Assembly (NCBI GenBank): GCA_013433145.1
Contig: CM024172.1
Location: 7,246,553-7,310,552, forward strand
Origin: Ascaris suum
Taxonomy: Eukaryota; Nematoda; Chromadorea; Rhabditida; Ascarididae
DNA: 64,000 bases
Direction of reading: 5' to 3'
This document shows positions 1 through 11,688 of the stretch, in pieces. The notes below the pieces were generated by a model, which did not search any database, was not told the DNA's origin, and worked only from the letters and a program-made list of their open reading frames with translations. The translations under genes and the position numbers were made by a program. The stretch's first letter is position 1; the number at the start of each line of letters is the position of its first letter.

Positions 1-302
1 CCATTAGCGGGTGTGCATATCCCGACGCAGTCCTCAGTAAGGGAATTAGCAAACTGTCAGAATGGGTTTTCTTTTAAGAACTTGCCAAAGGGGATTAGAG
101 AACGCAGTTAGCAGTTTTAGACGGATGCTTTGAATGAACGCTAGCTATGCCGCACCAGTTTATCCCCACCTTAAGAATGAGAAGCAGAAGAGTAAGTGGA
201 GGGACCTTAAACGTCGAATCTATCACTTTCTGGCGAGTGTTTTTCGTATCAGGCCTCATCCCGCATTTCGCCCCACTTCGTGCACTTCATGTGTGAGCTT
301 AG

Positions 303-381
<79 letters not shown>

Positions 382-839
382 CGGCATATAAATTACGTAC
401 TTTAACTCATTATATAAGAAAATTAAAGTGCAAATAAAATCTGTATGGTGTTGTACGCTCTATAGGTACAACAGGTTTACGGGGAACGCATCGTCGTATT
501 TACTCAGTTGGGAACGAAATTCTCCACGGACGATATTCTGCGATGTAATAGTAGAGAAGTCGCTGGGTGCTTCTCAACGATTTAACATAGTTCTATAAAA
601 CGACGCTCGGAATTTAACTTGCAGGTCTATTATAAATGTGTAGTAACCTCTTTAGGTTAGCAAGAGGGCTTCGGACATTGAACGTATATGGGAACATAAC
701 ACTCGAAGGTGTAAACATGCTTCGCGAACATTTGAGTGAAGTTTCGGTGAACAAGAGTCCGTTCTCGACAATCGCGGTTCCCACTCACGGCGAGCACGTT
801 ACGAGTATCTGGGGACACAGAACTCGAGATCTGTACTGA
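1..839 (+). CDS. skpt-1: SKP2-like F-box/LRR protein, 3' end of gene (partial)
   Basis: The last exon starts after a 3' splice site near 643-656 (CCTCTTTAG ahead of G-TTA) and ends at the TGA at 837-839. It reads ..LRTLNVYGNITLEGVNMLREH.., then ..FSTIAVP.. and ..SIWGHRTRDLY. This follows the C-terminal tail of SKP2 (family pattern: LQVFG, then FTTIARPT, then IWG), the last leucine-rich repeat plus the tail that folds back over the LRR. SKP2 is the substrate receptor of an SCF ubiquitin ligase acting on cell-cycle inhibitors; the nematode member is skpt-1. Bases 1-36 look like the preceding exon: frame 3 reads ISGCAYPDAVL, a typical LRR segment, and ends at a strong GTAAGG donor at 37. The phases of the two exons do not join directly, so a small exon may be missing or there may be an indel. 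The F-box and earlier repeats lie outside the window. Confidence 0.72.
304..376. repeat. (AT)n dinucleotide microsatellite
   Basis: About 36 uninterrupted AT units lie in the probable last intron of the SKP2-like gene (37 to about 655). The tract is self-complementary and likely polymorphic in length. Confidence 0.97.
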
Positions 840-1211
840 GCTGAACCTCGTTCTTGGAACTCACCAGTTAAGACTACAGTGGAAGGCAAACCGTTTGATG
901 GCTGTACTTCGGTGATATCGTATTTCAGATCCCTCATTTCAAGCATTCATTTGATGGCACTTCGCGTGCTTGCAACGGGTTTATGTGAAGTTCGATTGTG
1001 TTTTATAAAAGTGATTCCATTTATTGTATATGGCAGCGTTGTGCCTGCGCATATGTGTGTTTAAGTGTACCTGCAAGCTTATTAAGCAGCCTGAACTCAG
1101 GGACCACTGATACTAGGGTTCCGGGGTTTTATATGTACAGTGTACGTCGTTAGTGATTTTTTTTGGCCACAATTCACGTTGATCCATCATTTTCGAAGAA
1201 AGCTGTAAAAA

Positions 1212-1217
1212 AATAAA
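1212..1217 (+). terminator. candidate polyadenylation signal for the SKP2-like gene
   Basis: A canonical AATAAA in an A-rich context lies 373 bp after the stop codon at 839. It is the first perfect copy noticed downstream, giving a 3' UTR of roughly 400 bases if used. A second AATAAA lies at 2152-2157. Confidence 0.4.
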
Positions 1218-1678
1218 ACGTGCTGCAAGACTTGCAAATGCATAACACTTGTCAATCCATTTTACACTGGTGGAGCCGCAGTAGCTCCTCCTTTGAATAC
1301 AATTTGTATGAGTGGCCGGTCACGTCAATTAAAATATGTCGCGAATTTGTTGGTGGATTGTGACAACGGTTAATGGGTTGGGCGAAATGTAACAGCGTAT
1401 GTCGTAGTATTTTTTCCAGTGCGCTTCCCCATTGTTTGTTTTACGACGGGTTTTTCCCTTGTTTGGTAGGAAAGCTGACAAAAAAGCTGAATGCTGCCTT
1501 GAAGTAATTAGATAAGGCAGGTTCAGAATAGATGCAAATTTGCCGCGCTTTAGAACAATCCGATCCTATACTGCAGGGGTTCCGCTGTGTTTCTGTGCCG
1601 GTGAATATATTAGCGATCACTGATGTGTATCCATACTAGTATTAGCACAACTGCACACTGCTGTCAAGCGTTAACGAA

Positions 1679-1918
1679 ATGCCTTCGTACCCTTCTCCCG
1701 GCCCATTTCGGGACGGTGCACTCCTGTGTGGTCTCCAGAAACGCCTCGCCCGCGTTGCTTTCTGCAAAATTTACCGTGCTCCGAATGAGCCTGTTCACAC
1801 TGCCGAGTTAAAAAACTTCAACCTGGAACAACTGGAATGTCGTAGGCTACATTTCGCTGTCAGAGATGTTTCAATGTGCGCCAAAGATGTTGTAGTGCAA
1901 GCAATATACTTTGCATAA
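1679..1918 (+). CDS. possible short coding segment, unidentified
   Basis: An open frame from ATG 1679 to TAA 1916 encodes 79 residues in a GC-richer block than its surroundings. The middle reads like coding sequence (..CGLQKRLARVAFCKIYR.., ..FNLEQLECRRL..), with no membrane segment and no recognised motif. An overlapping frame is also open, and the block ends near an AATAAA at 2152, so it may be part of a long 3' UTR or the exon of an unrecognised gene. No family assigned. Confidence 0.2.
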   Translation: MPSYPSPGPFRDGALLCGLQKRLARVAFCKIYRAPNEPVHTAELKNFNLEQLECRRLHFAVRDVSMCAKDVVVQAIYFA

Positions 1919-2159
1919 TTTCCAACTTCGCATTGTGCCGGTCCGGGATCTGCTTCCCGTCCGTATGGTTAGTGGATCCACATCTTCAGCTTTCAAGCTG
2001 CGGTTGGATCGTTTCGACGTAAGCGGTATTGCTGGTCTTGTGCATCAAACGTCTCTTTGCCGCTATTGCAGCTTTGTGAACTTTTGTTCGTTCTTGCTGT
2101 TCATGCTCACATATTTTTGTATGTCTTCACACCCGGACGTTAAAATCGATAAATAAATG

Positions 2160-4225
2160 AAAGACATGCAACACAGTACCAACTCCGACAATCAACAACA
2201 ATATTTGACCATAGCAAGAAAGAAGCAATCTGCAAGGACGTTATAAGCTAGTGCTACCTACTCAGTTATGGTTCTCAAATTTCATTGTAGTATAATTTGC
2301 TTCCTTCAAAACCTCGAGAATCATATCGTGTTGTACGGCCTAGTTAAACAGCAAATCCGTAACCCAGCTGAGTAGAAAGGCGTAGTTTACCACAGAGCAT
2401 AACATCTGACTGTCGGCCAGGAAACGCAGGTACTGCAAAAGGTGCGGACAGCACAATGAATTGCTATGAAACATGTCCAGCTGCCATCTTCGAGTGCTCC
2501 GTTAGCGTGCTCGGTTTCGTTACCATTCTCAACGTTTCACAGCAGAGGTTAAACAAGCTCATCTTCACGTGAAGACGTCACGGTTATGGGCACCTCACAT
2601 CATCACCGCCATTACTCGCGAACCAAAATTCCCAAATCGATCATGCACTCACTAAAAAATATTAAAATAAGAACGAATAACCTAACAGCTTCACTACACA
2701 GCACATAAAAGTCGAGAGCGCACACTGCTCCCTATCTCATTTCTGTCACTTTTGCAACAGGAAAATGTCCTTCATTACACTTCCTTATTCCAATAAAACA
2801 ACATCAGCACATTCCCTTATCACCAGCCACAATCGAATACCCATTCTTTGCAAGCAGTTCCTATAATTTTGCTACCACCTGCGTCCAACAAAGCATGTAA
2901 ATGCGTCTAGCAAGAATATACATCTCTTTCTTCAGCTGCGACTTCTATGTGAAACGAGTTGCCAAAAAAGCGTCAAGACTGCAACTTTCCACAATTATCC
3001 CTATTACAGCTTCGCACGAAAAAGGTATAGCACAACAACATGTACGACGTGAAGTCTGGTGACAGAACCGGGCATTTTCCAGCCTGTCCCCATTTTCCGG
3101 AACTCCCCGGTCCCCGCGAACCCCAATCCCCTTGCAGGGCGAAAAGCCCATTCGCTCCCGCGCGGGTATGATTCATCGTTACACACGGCGAGGCCCCCTT
3201 GCGCAACGCCAATATTGGTTTCATGGATGCCCCAAAACTTTATATTCGCAACGCATGCTCATATAGAAACACTGGTCTCATTTTTAAACATTTATTATAT
3301 AAGCGGAGTTCCCGTTTATGTTCGTTTTGGCTCTTATTTTCGAAGTGGAGGGACGGACAGTGCGACACAGAACTGATGGATTAAAAGCTCAACAACCGTT
3401 TGCGAAACTTATGATCGACGCTCTCTCTTCGTGAATACGATTTCTGAATCCGAAGAATGTTCCAGTCACGCGGTTTTTAACATTATGGAACGGAAGTTCA
3501 GTAGTGAGAGGCAGTCTTTGGCCTTCCCAACCCCCTCCCCCCCCCCCCCCCCCACTCCCCCATCCAAGCTTTTACTCTGTCGGAAGCCAGTGTTGAAGAG
3601 CTTTTCTAAAGCAAGTGGGGGGCCAAGTCCAGCTTCGTATGTTATTGTTTTGTTACTTGTCGTTTTTTTGCTGCAGTGGAAAGGGAGTAGAGAGAAAGCG
3701 AAAATATACTAAATTGGAAAAGACATTTTCGTGGACTCGACAGTTAGTCAGTTGTTCGCTACATGGAAGAATTTGGGTAGCGGACGGAGGACGCGTACGG
3801 CGTTAAGGACCCTGAGGTCTCCCACTATTGTATGCGTGCTCAGGTGAAGCGCGAGCCAAGCGTGCAACGTCGGATAAACATAACATGGATTCTACTGCTG
3901 TCCGTAATATTCAACAACAACAAATTTATCAATAAGTGATATTTTTCACCACAACGTCGGAACAGGTTACTGCCACTGCACGCCCACAACGTACTCTATC
4001 GAAACAAATAAACGAATCAACAAATCCGCAAAGAGTTCAGCAGCCCCGTATAAATTCAACTAAACAATTCGCGTTTTCATCTGAGTCCAAAGAAGGATCG
4101 ATACTGATATTCATCTACCAACAGCACCCGAACGTCGTTTGTCAGACGTGAAGCGCCTCAAGCATAATCATTATAACCACCGGAACCGGACAAGTGCTTC
4201 AGAAACTCAAAACAAATACCGTCTT
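2160..4225. other. intergenic space between convergent SKP2-like and RIOK1 genes
   Basis: No supported gene. A GC-rich block at about 3060-3200 contains near-repeats of CCGG/CCCCGG; it is open on several frames, which fits composition rather than coding. A C-rich tract (mostly C) lies at 3531-3561. No AATAAA for RIOK1 was seen on the - strand just below 4226, so that gene may use a variant signal. Confidence 0.5.
3531..3561. repeat. poly-C tract
   Basis: CCCCCTCCCC followed by a long C run and ACTCCCCC: a low-complexity pyrimidine tract with a high risk of sequencing length error. Confidence 0.85.
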
Positions 4226-7200
4226 CTAGTGCTTTTTCCCAGCCTTTTCGTGACGCCTCTTTATATATTTCGGTGTCTTCGTTAAACGATTTTGTCGTTG
4301 TTCTTCTTTCACCAGTCGTTTCCGTTCCTGAACATTCGACCGACTACTCCAACTACTTGCCACAACTACATACGTTTGGGGTCACTAAGCAGTGTACACA
4401 GCTCCATAACCCACCCACTACAGCTGCTAGGCCTTTAAGCACCATAACACTTTTCTCGTTAAATCTAGCACTACCAACGAGAGAGATATAACAGCGAGTT
4501 TATACAGCACCTCTCTGTTCACGAACTCCAGGGCATATGTTCGGGTACTTTCAAATATGGCCTACATTCTAGAGGATGGAGGGCGTATGTTCGATGAGAA
4601 ATGCTCAGCGGATGTTCATGCGGGCAAATCTCCATTTCCCGCAGTTAACACCTCAGTCTCAGATCTGCTGGTAATTTGGAGCTCAGTGTGACAATAGGCC
4701 ATACAGCAGACTCACTGTTGGCGATCTGTGGGTATTTCAAGATGGGAACTGGTTAGGTAGGGAGTTACGCACTGGAAAGATATGTTTGCTCTGTTGAAAA
4801 ATGACAGTTAAGCGGACCGACAACACCTATATTCATAATGCCCTTTTGCAATGAAAACTTTAAAAAGCCTTTCTCCATTACCCATACACTACAACTAAAT
4901 ACTTACATCACACTCGCTGATTTTATACTAGCAAAGCCACGTGTGTCTACGATGCAAATGACACAGCGGTCATGCAGATGCGTTGCAAAGAGATGCATAA
5001 CTTCCTCTCAAAAAGTAAACAATTCCTCAAATTCACATTTTCAATCCCTCAAAGGTTTTGAGACCCCCTTAGTGAGAGTTAACTGTTATATCACTGAGAT
5101 CCATAAACGCACATGTGGGATACAAACTCACCTTTTTAGATGCAGGAGATTCATCGCGATGCCTCGTGTGTAGTAAAACACGTTTCGTCTTCGCTTCTTC
5201 ATCCTCATTCGCACGTCCCTTTCCAAACTTTGGGCATCCTTGGCTAGCACCATCATCAACACTTCTTCCACCATCACTGTCAGAAGCATTTGTCTGCAGG
5301 GAATAAACATATCGTTGAGTTAAGAAACATCACCAAGAACCTCTCCAATCTATCCACATGATCAGAAATTCACCTTATTAACTCACTTTTATTCGCTTAT
5401 TTCTCTTTATCGCCGGTTGCTCACGTAGTAATCGCCGGGCACCGCATCAAAATTACGACGATAGTTTATTTATGAGACATAAAAGATACAGAAGGAACGA
5501 AAGGAGAAGAGGGACGGGGGAAGGGATGAAGGACTACATAAAGAACCTTCTTTTCGCCACTTCCTTGTTATGCCTGCAAATTTAAAGACATGAAAACAAG
5601 AACAGTTCGCAAAAATCCGCGAGATCATGCACACTCATTCCCTTTTTTGATGTGGCTATCAGCGCAACTATCCCACAGTTCAGCCAAAAACGTACTGAAA
5701 GCCAAAGGTAGACGAAATAAACAAATCCCAAGGAAATCAATCCAAAATCCTCGAAATCATTACGCACTTAAAAATTCCCACTTTCTTTGAAATACACCAT
5801 TACGAGTCCAATGCACTCGTCACCAATACTGTCACTTTGAGACACAGTTGAACAACTCACCTTAGAGAATGAATCAGCGATGGGCTGATGTTCGACTTTA
5901 GTAAGCATCGTCTGGAAAGGATTTGGAACTTCGCCACCTTCTGCCGCAATCCGACTATCCCTTTCGAAGTGCAACACATGATCTAGCTTGTGTGCTATAT
6001 ATGCGTTCATAAATAATGCGTCATCAGAAATTGCTTCCAGTGATCTTAAATAACTCATCAACAAGGATCAATTTAACTGGCTGAGCTCATCAATTAATCG
6101 ATCCATAAGGCAACACTGATTGACCATTACACTCCCTATATCCCACCTTCAATGTTGACCAAACGAATATCTATTCCAAAACATCTATTCAAAAAAGTGC
6201 AGCTTTAACCACTCAAGCTTAAGAATAATGTTACGCCAACAACGACATTTTTAAATAATAGAAAATGAAAAGAAAAATGAGATGTATCAACAAGAATCGA
6301 CTTTTTAATCGCAACAGATCATCGACATAAATCTTCTTGTTTGAAATTAAGCGTTCATTTCTAAACATTCGAATTGGCGGAATATTAAAACAGAAATAAA
6401 AATGCACAAAACCGTTCCCCGCTCCCCTTATTTCCAAATGCCGCACAAATGTTGCCTCGATCTTGCGAAATAATTACATTTTGTGAGAATTAGCTGCCTC
6501 ATTTGCAAGAGGAACATAATTCTTATCTAGCAATGATTTTTCTTGTAATATTCCAAAACCACCCAGAAAGCTATGTCAATGATGCTTGATTCATCACAAA
6601 CACTGAGCATTCAGAAGGACCGAGAATACGTGACATGGAAAGGAGAAAAGGGAACGTGGAAAAAGGGCAGAAAAAATAGGCGATAAGAAATCAAGTAATC
6701 GAACTACCTTCTCGATAGCAACTCGTCGACCTGGGTCCGAGTTTTGATAAGGGGATCCGCAATCACTTGAAATAGATCTCGAACCGACATCACCGCTGCC
6801 TCAAAATTTGCAACCTTCACAACGGAACGATACCGCAAAAAACCATAAATAAACAAGCCAATGGAATGAACTATAAGGAGCAAACGAAAGGACGAAAATT
6901 ACGATAAACGAATAACTGGGAGAATGGCAGCCTAATATTTTGAAGCACAAAAACTTTGCTTTGAGAACAAACGATTATCTTTAATAACCATTCGTTTTTA
7001 AACGGACGTTTTACCTGTCCACTAGCTTCAATTCACTACCACCAATAAAATCTCGGTAATGCTATTTACGATGTTTCACTATTCTATTCATCACTTTCTG
7101 AGTAAGCATCAATCGTTTGAACTCAATGAATTCTGATACATCATAAAACTCTATTCAGTTAATTGGTGGATGGTAAGCGAAGAGAGTTCCTCAATGAAGA

Positions 7201-10200
7201 CCTACCCCTTTACTCCTGAAGAATTTGGTGATATTGGCGCAATCAGAACGAAGGAATTCAAGCGAATGTGGATGATCATGCTCAACAGATTGTGATACAT
7301 CGATTATATAAATCTGATCATCGTGCAGGATCATGTTATATTCAGAAAGATCTGCGTGCACCAACCGGCAATGTCGATACATCGTTCGCATATATTCCAC
7401 CAAAAGCAAATACAGCGTCTCTGCTTGTGAATGCGAAATCTCAGCATTCTATAAAACAACAACATTCAACAATTGCAATTCGGAAAACCCACTAAATTCT
7501 ATTTTTGGCGCAACAAAATTGTATTTGAAACAAGCATCAGTACTTAAATCTGCATATACATCGCAAATTTACTTCCTTTCTCTTTGTTTTCTCTACTGCC
7601 GCGGCGATTCCCATAACACTAGGCATTTCCTCGTCTAATTCAACAGCAACAATAATATGCAGATTAAATGGAAAGAAACGTGATGTGATATGTTATTACC
7701 TTAAGCAACGGTGCAGGCCAGCCGTCCCTTCCAATGAAATCCATAACGAGTACATGACCTTTTAAAAGATGTGGCTTTGGCACAGGTAGTCCTGCCTGTT
7801 TCATACGCATCAAATTCCGCATCTCCTTCTCTGCCCAAGTTGCCACCATCTTGCGCGGATTTCGTTTGCAGTAGCCGTGACGATATCTTTAAAAATTGTT
7901 GCCATTACTCAAAGAACATTTCTGTACTTTCCTTTTGATACACTAAATCGACTGCCCATCAGCTCCACAAAGAAGGCGTGCACTGAGTGCTTTATGGGGC
8001 TTTCGTCAGCGGCCACCGAATATTCAGCTATATCTATAGAGCACTCAGCCATATCTAAGGGTGCTTTTACAAACACTCCAACACCATCGCATTCAGCCAC
8101 TCAGCAAAAACTTGAAACTACCCAGTCTTCATAGAAGGAATCTTATAAATATTCAGAAGGGTCCACTGAGCTGAAAGATAGGCCGGAAGGCGTATTAAAA
8201 CTGTCGCATTTTGCGCGTGAAATGTTGACTTGCAATGCAGAAACGTTCGCTTTCTCTTCCCCTCCATCTGTTTAGGAACCATGTTGGAAATGTAATACAG
8301 CCTAAAAGCATAAAACTACGAATGATGTCCGTGATTTTAGTTGAGCAATAATAGAGCATTATCGATATTCTCAGGCTACTTAATGCAGATTCTATGCAAA
8401 ATTTAACAGTCGAGAAAAGGCTGAAAAAATGAATTCCGTAATATTCACAGCGCGCAGACTTCGCTACAATAAATGTAATAACAACCTGAATTCGTCGGCG
8501 ACATATCGATCGCGATCTTTGAACGTTAGGATACTCGTTTTGTAGACTTTAACTGCCAAACTGCCACCATCAGCTTGCTTCGCATGGTAAACGTTCGCCT
8601 CTTTCCCCGTACTAATACAACCCTCCATCGATGAGAATACCCCTCGTTGTAACATACGGAAGAGTATCAATCGTGTCCGAGGATCCAGCACCTAACACCC
8701 ACCATTCCATTAATTCCACATGAATGCATTTCATCAAACAAATATTCGTCTAATATTGACAGCATCCAGCATCATATTTCAACAAACTTCATCATTCAGA
8801 AAAACCAACGTTATTGAAGTAAGTCTGCTGTCAACTATGATTTTATCTTTGTACATCAAAATACATCAAACTAAACAGTATGACTGCGATTCCAGGTCGG
8901 GAAAACGTAATCGCACCGAAAAGCGCGTGAGGCTCCTTTGAAGGTGCTCATAAGCAAGCTTCATACACTATTCGGCGCTTATATGGGAACTGCAGTCCTG
9001 ATTTATAACACCGCCTCCTTATCCCTCGCGGGTATCACCCCTAAATGGATACATACGTTCGCTGCAGTAAATTTGACAGGATAAATGCCCCAAGATTTAC
9101 AATGAGATGAATCCAAAGTGGAATCTTAACTTTAAGTACGTTTAGGTAAGCCAAACACCAAGTGAAAACAATAGCAAAACAGATTTGATACAAAAAACGC
9201 GAACGAAAAAATGAATAAAATCACCTGTTCGACGGTGGCTCGATCTGCTCGATCTTTCACACGTCTCATTTTTTTTTCTTCATTCATTTCGTGTTCCTTT
9301 TCAATAAACATGCCCCCAAAGAAATCATCACCTGAAATAAACATAACTGTACGAGCTCTGATTGATGCATTTTCTCGTGGTTGTATTAAGAATATGGCGG
9401 TGCAACTGATGCTGAGCTCATTTTCAAGAGGCGGATGAGTGTTATACCTTTTTCCATCAAACTCACCAAAGAGGCCACTTAACACAGCAATGGCAAACTG
9501 AAAAAGCGTTGCCCCATTTACGCTTCAAATAAAAAATTTTCTTTTGTGTCGTCAATGACTACGGCAATATCAAAATGCCATAAATGAGTGCTGAAACGTA
9601 GCTTGCACGATAGCGTATGAAGTCAAAAACTTACTGATTCGTATGTTGTTACTCTGCAGTGTGACTCGGGATGAATTGCTATTCGGCTGAAAAAAGACCG
9701 AATTTGTGGGAGAAGAAATTTCACAGCCAAATGATGTATTCGGGTTTAAAAACTGTAATTAGACATTCACGAATCAGCGACTGCATCTCAAATTTTGCTT
9801 TGAAAAAAATATGTTCCTGATTCTTTTTTTAGCTGCAACGAATTTCTCTCATCATTTAACTGTGCCCATGAATATGCCACAGTTCTATATCGTTACATTC
9901 AAACACTTGCTCATCATTTTTGAGGTTTCCTATATAATCGGAAGCAATGAAAGGCACTGGAACAACATCGAGTTGCCAAATTTTCTGTCATAAAAGCGCA
10001 CTAACAATTGATGCATAGTAACAATTGCATTCTCTACTTGCAAAAACTTCTGACATTCCTACAGAAAAATCAACTTATGTTCGTAAAAAAATTAGCAAAT
10101 TAACTTGTGTTTGTAGTTGAATTTAATATGCATTCCTGTCGCCGTCAGACATCAATATGTAATGCTCAGATGAGTAAATATGATGAATTTCGATACAGTC

Positions 10201-11688
10201 TAAACAAAACGATAAGCAGTTTTGTTGTCAACGTCCGGCTGCGAGCGTATTTGCGCAAATCAATCGATCGCTATATTTCGAACACTGCACTCATTTAAGA
10301 GTATAAACAACTTCAATGCTCGACAGCTCTCCTAGAAATATGCAGTGCTGCAGCTGCTGCAAAACTGGAACTTCAATAACAGTGTAATTTTGGGATAAAT
10401 TTACAAATACGATATTGTTGTACTTAAAAGAATACTACCAAATATATTTATTTAAGAATAAAAAAGAAGAGCTGATAAGCAAAAGCTCACCCCGACAATA
10501 TTCAATCTTGCGGCGTTCAATTTTTTGGTGAAATCTGAAAACGACATCTAAAAATAGAGAGCCGATAAATCCGAATGATTTGTCGGAGAAATGATTTGCC
10601 ACGAACGAACTTTGAGGAACTGCTGCACAGAGACAAGCAGACAAAAGAATGAAGAGTGGCTTTCAACACATAAACAGCTTGCAAAAATTTTGAATAAAGA
10701 CATTTTGCTTTCAGTGCACTCTTATACTCTTTCAGAGCATAAGTACTCAATAACAGACGACCTTTAAATAATGTAATCTGGAAATAAATAAAATTGCTTC
10801 CCTCCTCACACTGTCCCTCCCCATACAAGCCTTATTTCCACACTGCGTACCCAGCAAACACGAGCAATAAAGACAAATTAAAGGTGTGCAAAGTATATTT
10901 CGTGAGTTTCGTTTTTTGGCAAGAAAAATTATGCTGGTCGAAGCAATCTCTGAAAATAAGTCTCCGAAAGAAGAAAATTTTCGTGAAAAGGTATTCTGAA
11001 GGGGTGGAATGAGATGTGCATAACTGCAACACACAGCGATGCGAAATGATCAGCTGCGGTTTTGAAAACCAATGTACCGATCGCTGAAATATAATTCTCT
11101 TGCGCGAAAACGCCAATGGCGAAATATAGGGACGATCTGAGAACTGCCGGAGTTTCCCTTTCATCTCTATCACTTCCCCTCAAAGAGCACACTCGCTTCC
11201 AAGTTGCGAAATGGACAATGTGTGCTTGCCGCTGATGCTGGAGAGTAATGCCACCCTTGGCTTTGGCTTCCTATGTCGTTAAAGTGCAACAGGTGTACAA
11301 TATAGTTTTTGAATGTAGAAAAATCAACATTCCTTTAGCAGTCTTACTTCCTTTGTCCATTTTACTCCCCTCTTACTGTTTGCCGGACACTGCCGCCATC
11401 TTCAGAGAGACCCCAAAGCGGAATGCCCTCATTTCTCATCGCTGATAAGGCAGCACCAATGCCTTTTATAATACGTCGAACACTCTTCACATAAAACGAG
11501 GCATACCTGAGGTCTCCTCTCCGTAGTTATTAACCCACGAATCGAAATCTTCATCATCTTCACCCCATACTTCGCACTCACTGTCATCGTGTCACTGTTG
11601 CGATCTTCGAGAATGCCTGACTGTATAGGGTTATCTGCTTTCGTTTCAGACATTAAATCCATGCTGCCATCGAATGCGTGCGACAAAC
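4226..11688 (-). CDS. riok-1: RIO1 atypical serine kinase (RIOK1)
   Basis: RIOK1 is a cytoplasmic atypical kinase/ATPase of late 40S subunit maturation. Coding exons on the - strand: 11622-11688 (ATG at 11662) and 11507-11580 (this junction uncertain), 9225-9331, 8486-8691, 7700-7886, 7206-7448, 6708-6799, 5861-6044, 5132-5293, 4226-4327 with the stop at 4226-4228. Phases match at every later junction. Order of motifs: acidic N-terminus ([11 protein letters not shown]); [18 protein letters not shown]; nucleotide loop [14 protein letters not shown]; lysine strand [58 protein letters not shown]; catalytic loop [10 protein letters not shown]; metal site [13 protein letters not shown]; and a basic tail [19 protein letters not shown]. 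With a 41-bp intron in the N-terminus the model is 465 residues, near the family size (about 500-570). All catalytic residues are intact. An alternative start in a further upstream exon is possible because a 3' splice site (TTTTCATTTTAG) precedes 11688; it could also be an SL trans-splice site. Confidence 0.95.

Noticed and set aside
2945..3376. Several overlapping open frames in a GC-rich block
   Set aside because: Three or more frames on both strands are open together with glycine/proline bias, typical of base composition; no motif or paired splice sites.
9132..9485. Open frame of 117 codons on the - strand as a stand-alone protein
   Set aside because: Only 9225-9331 is coding (RIOK1 exon); the remainder reads through intron sequence on both sides.
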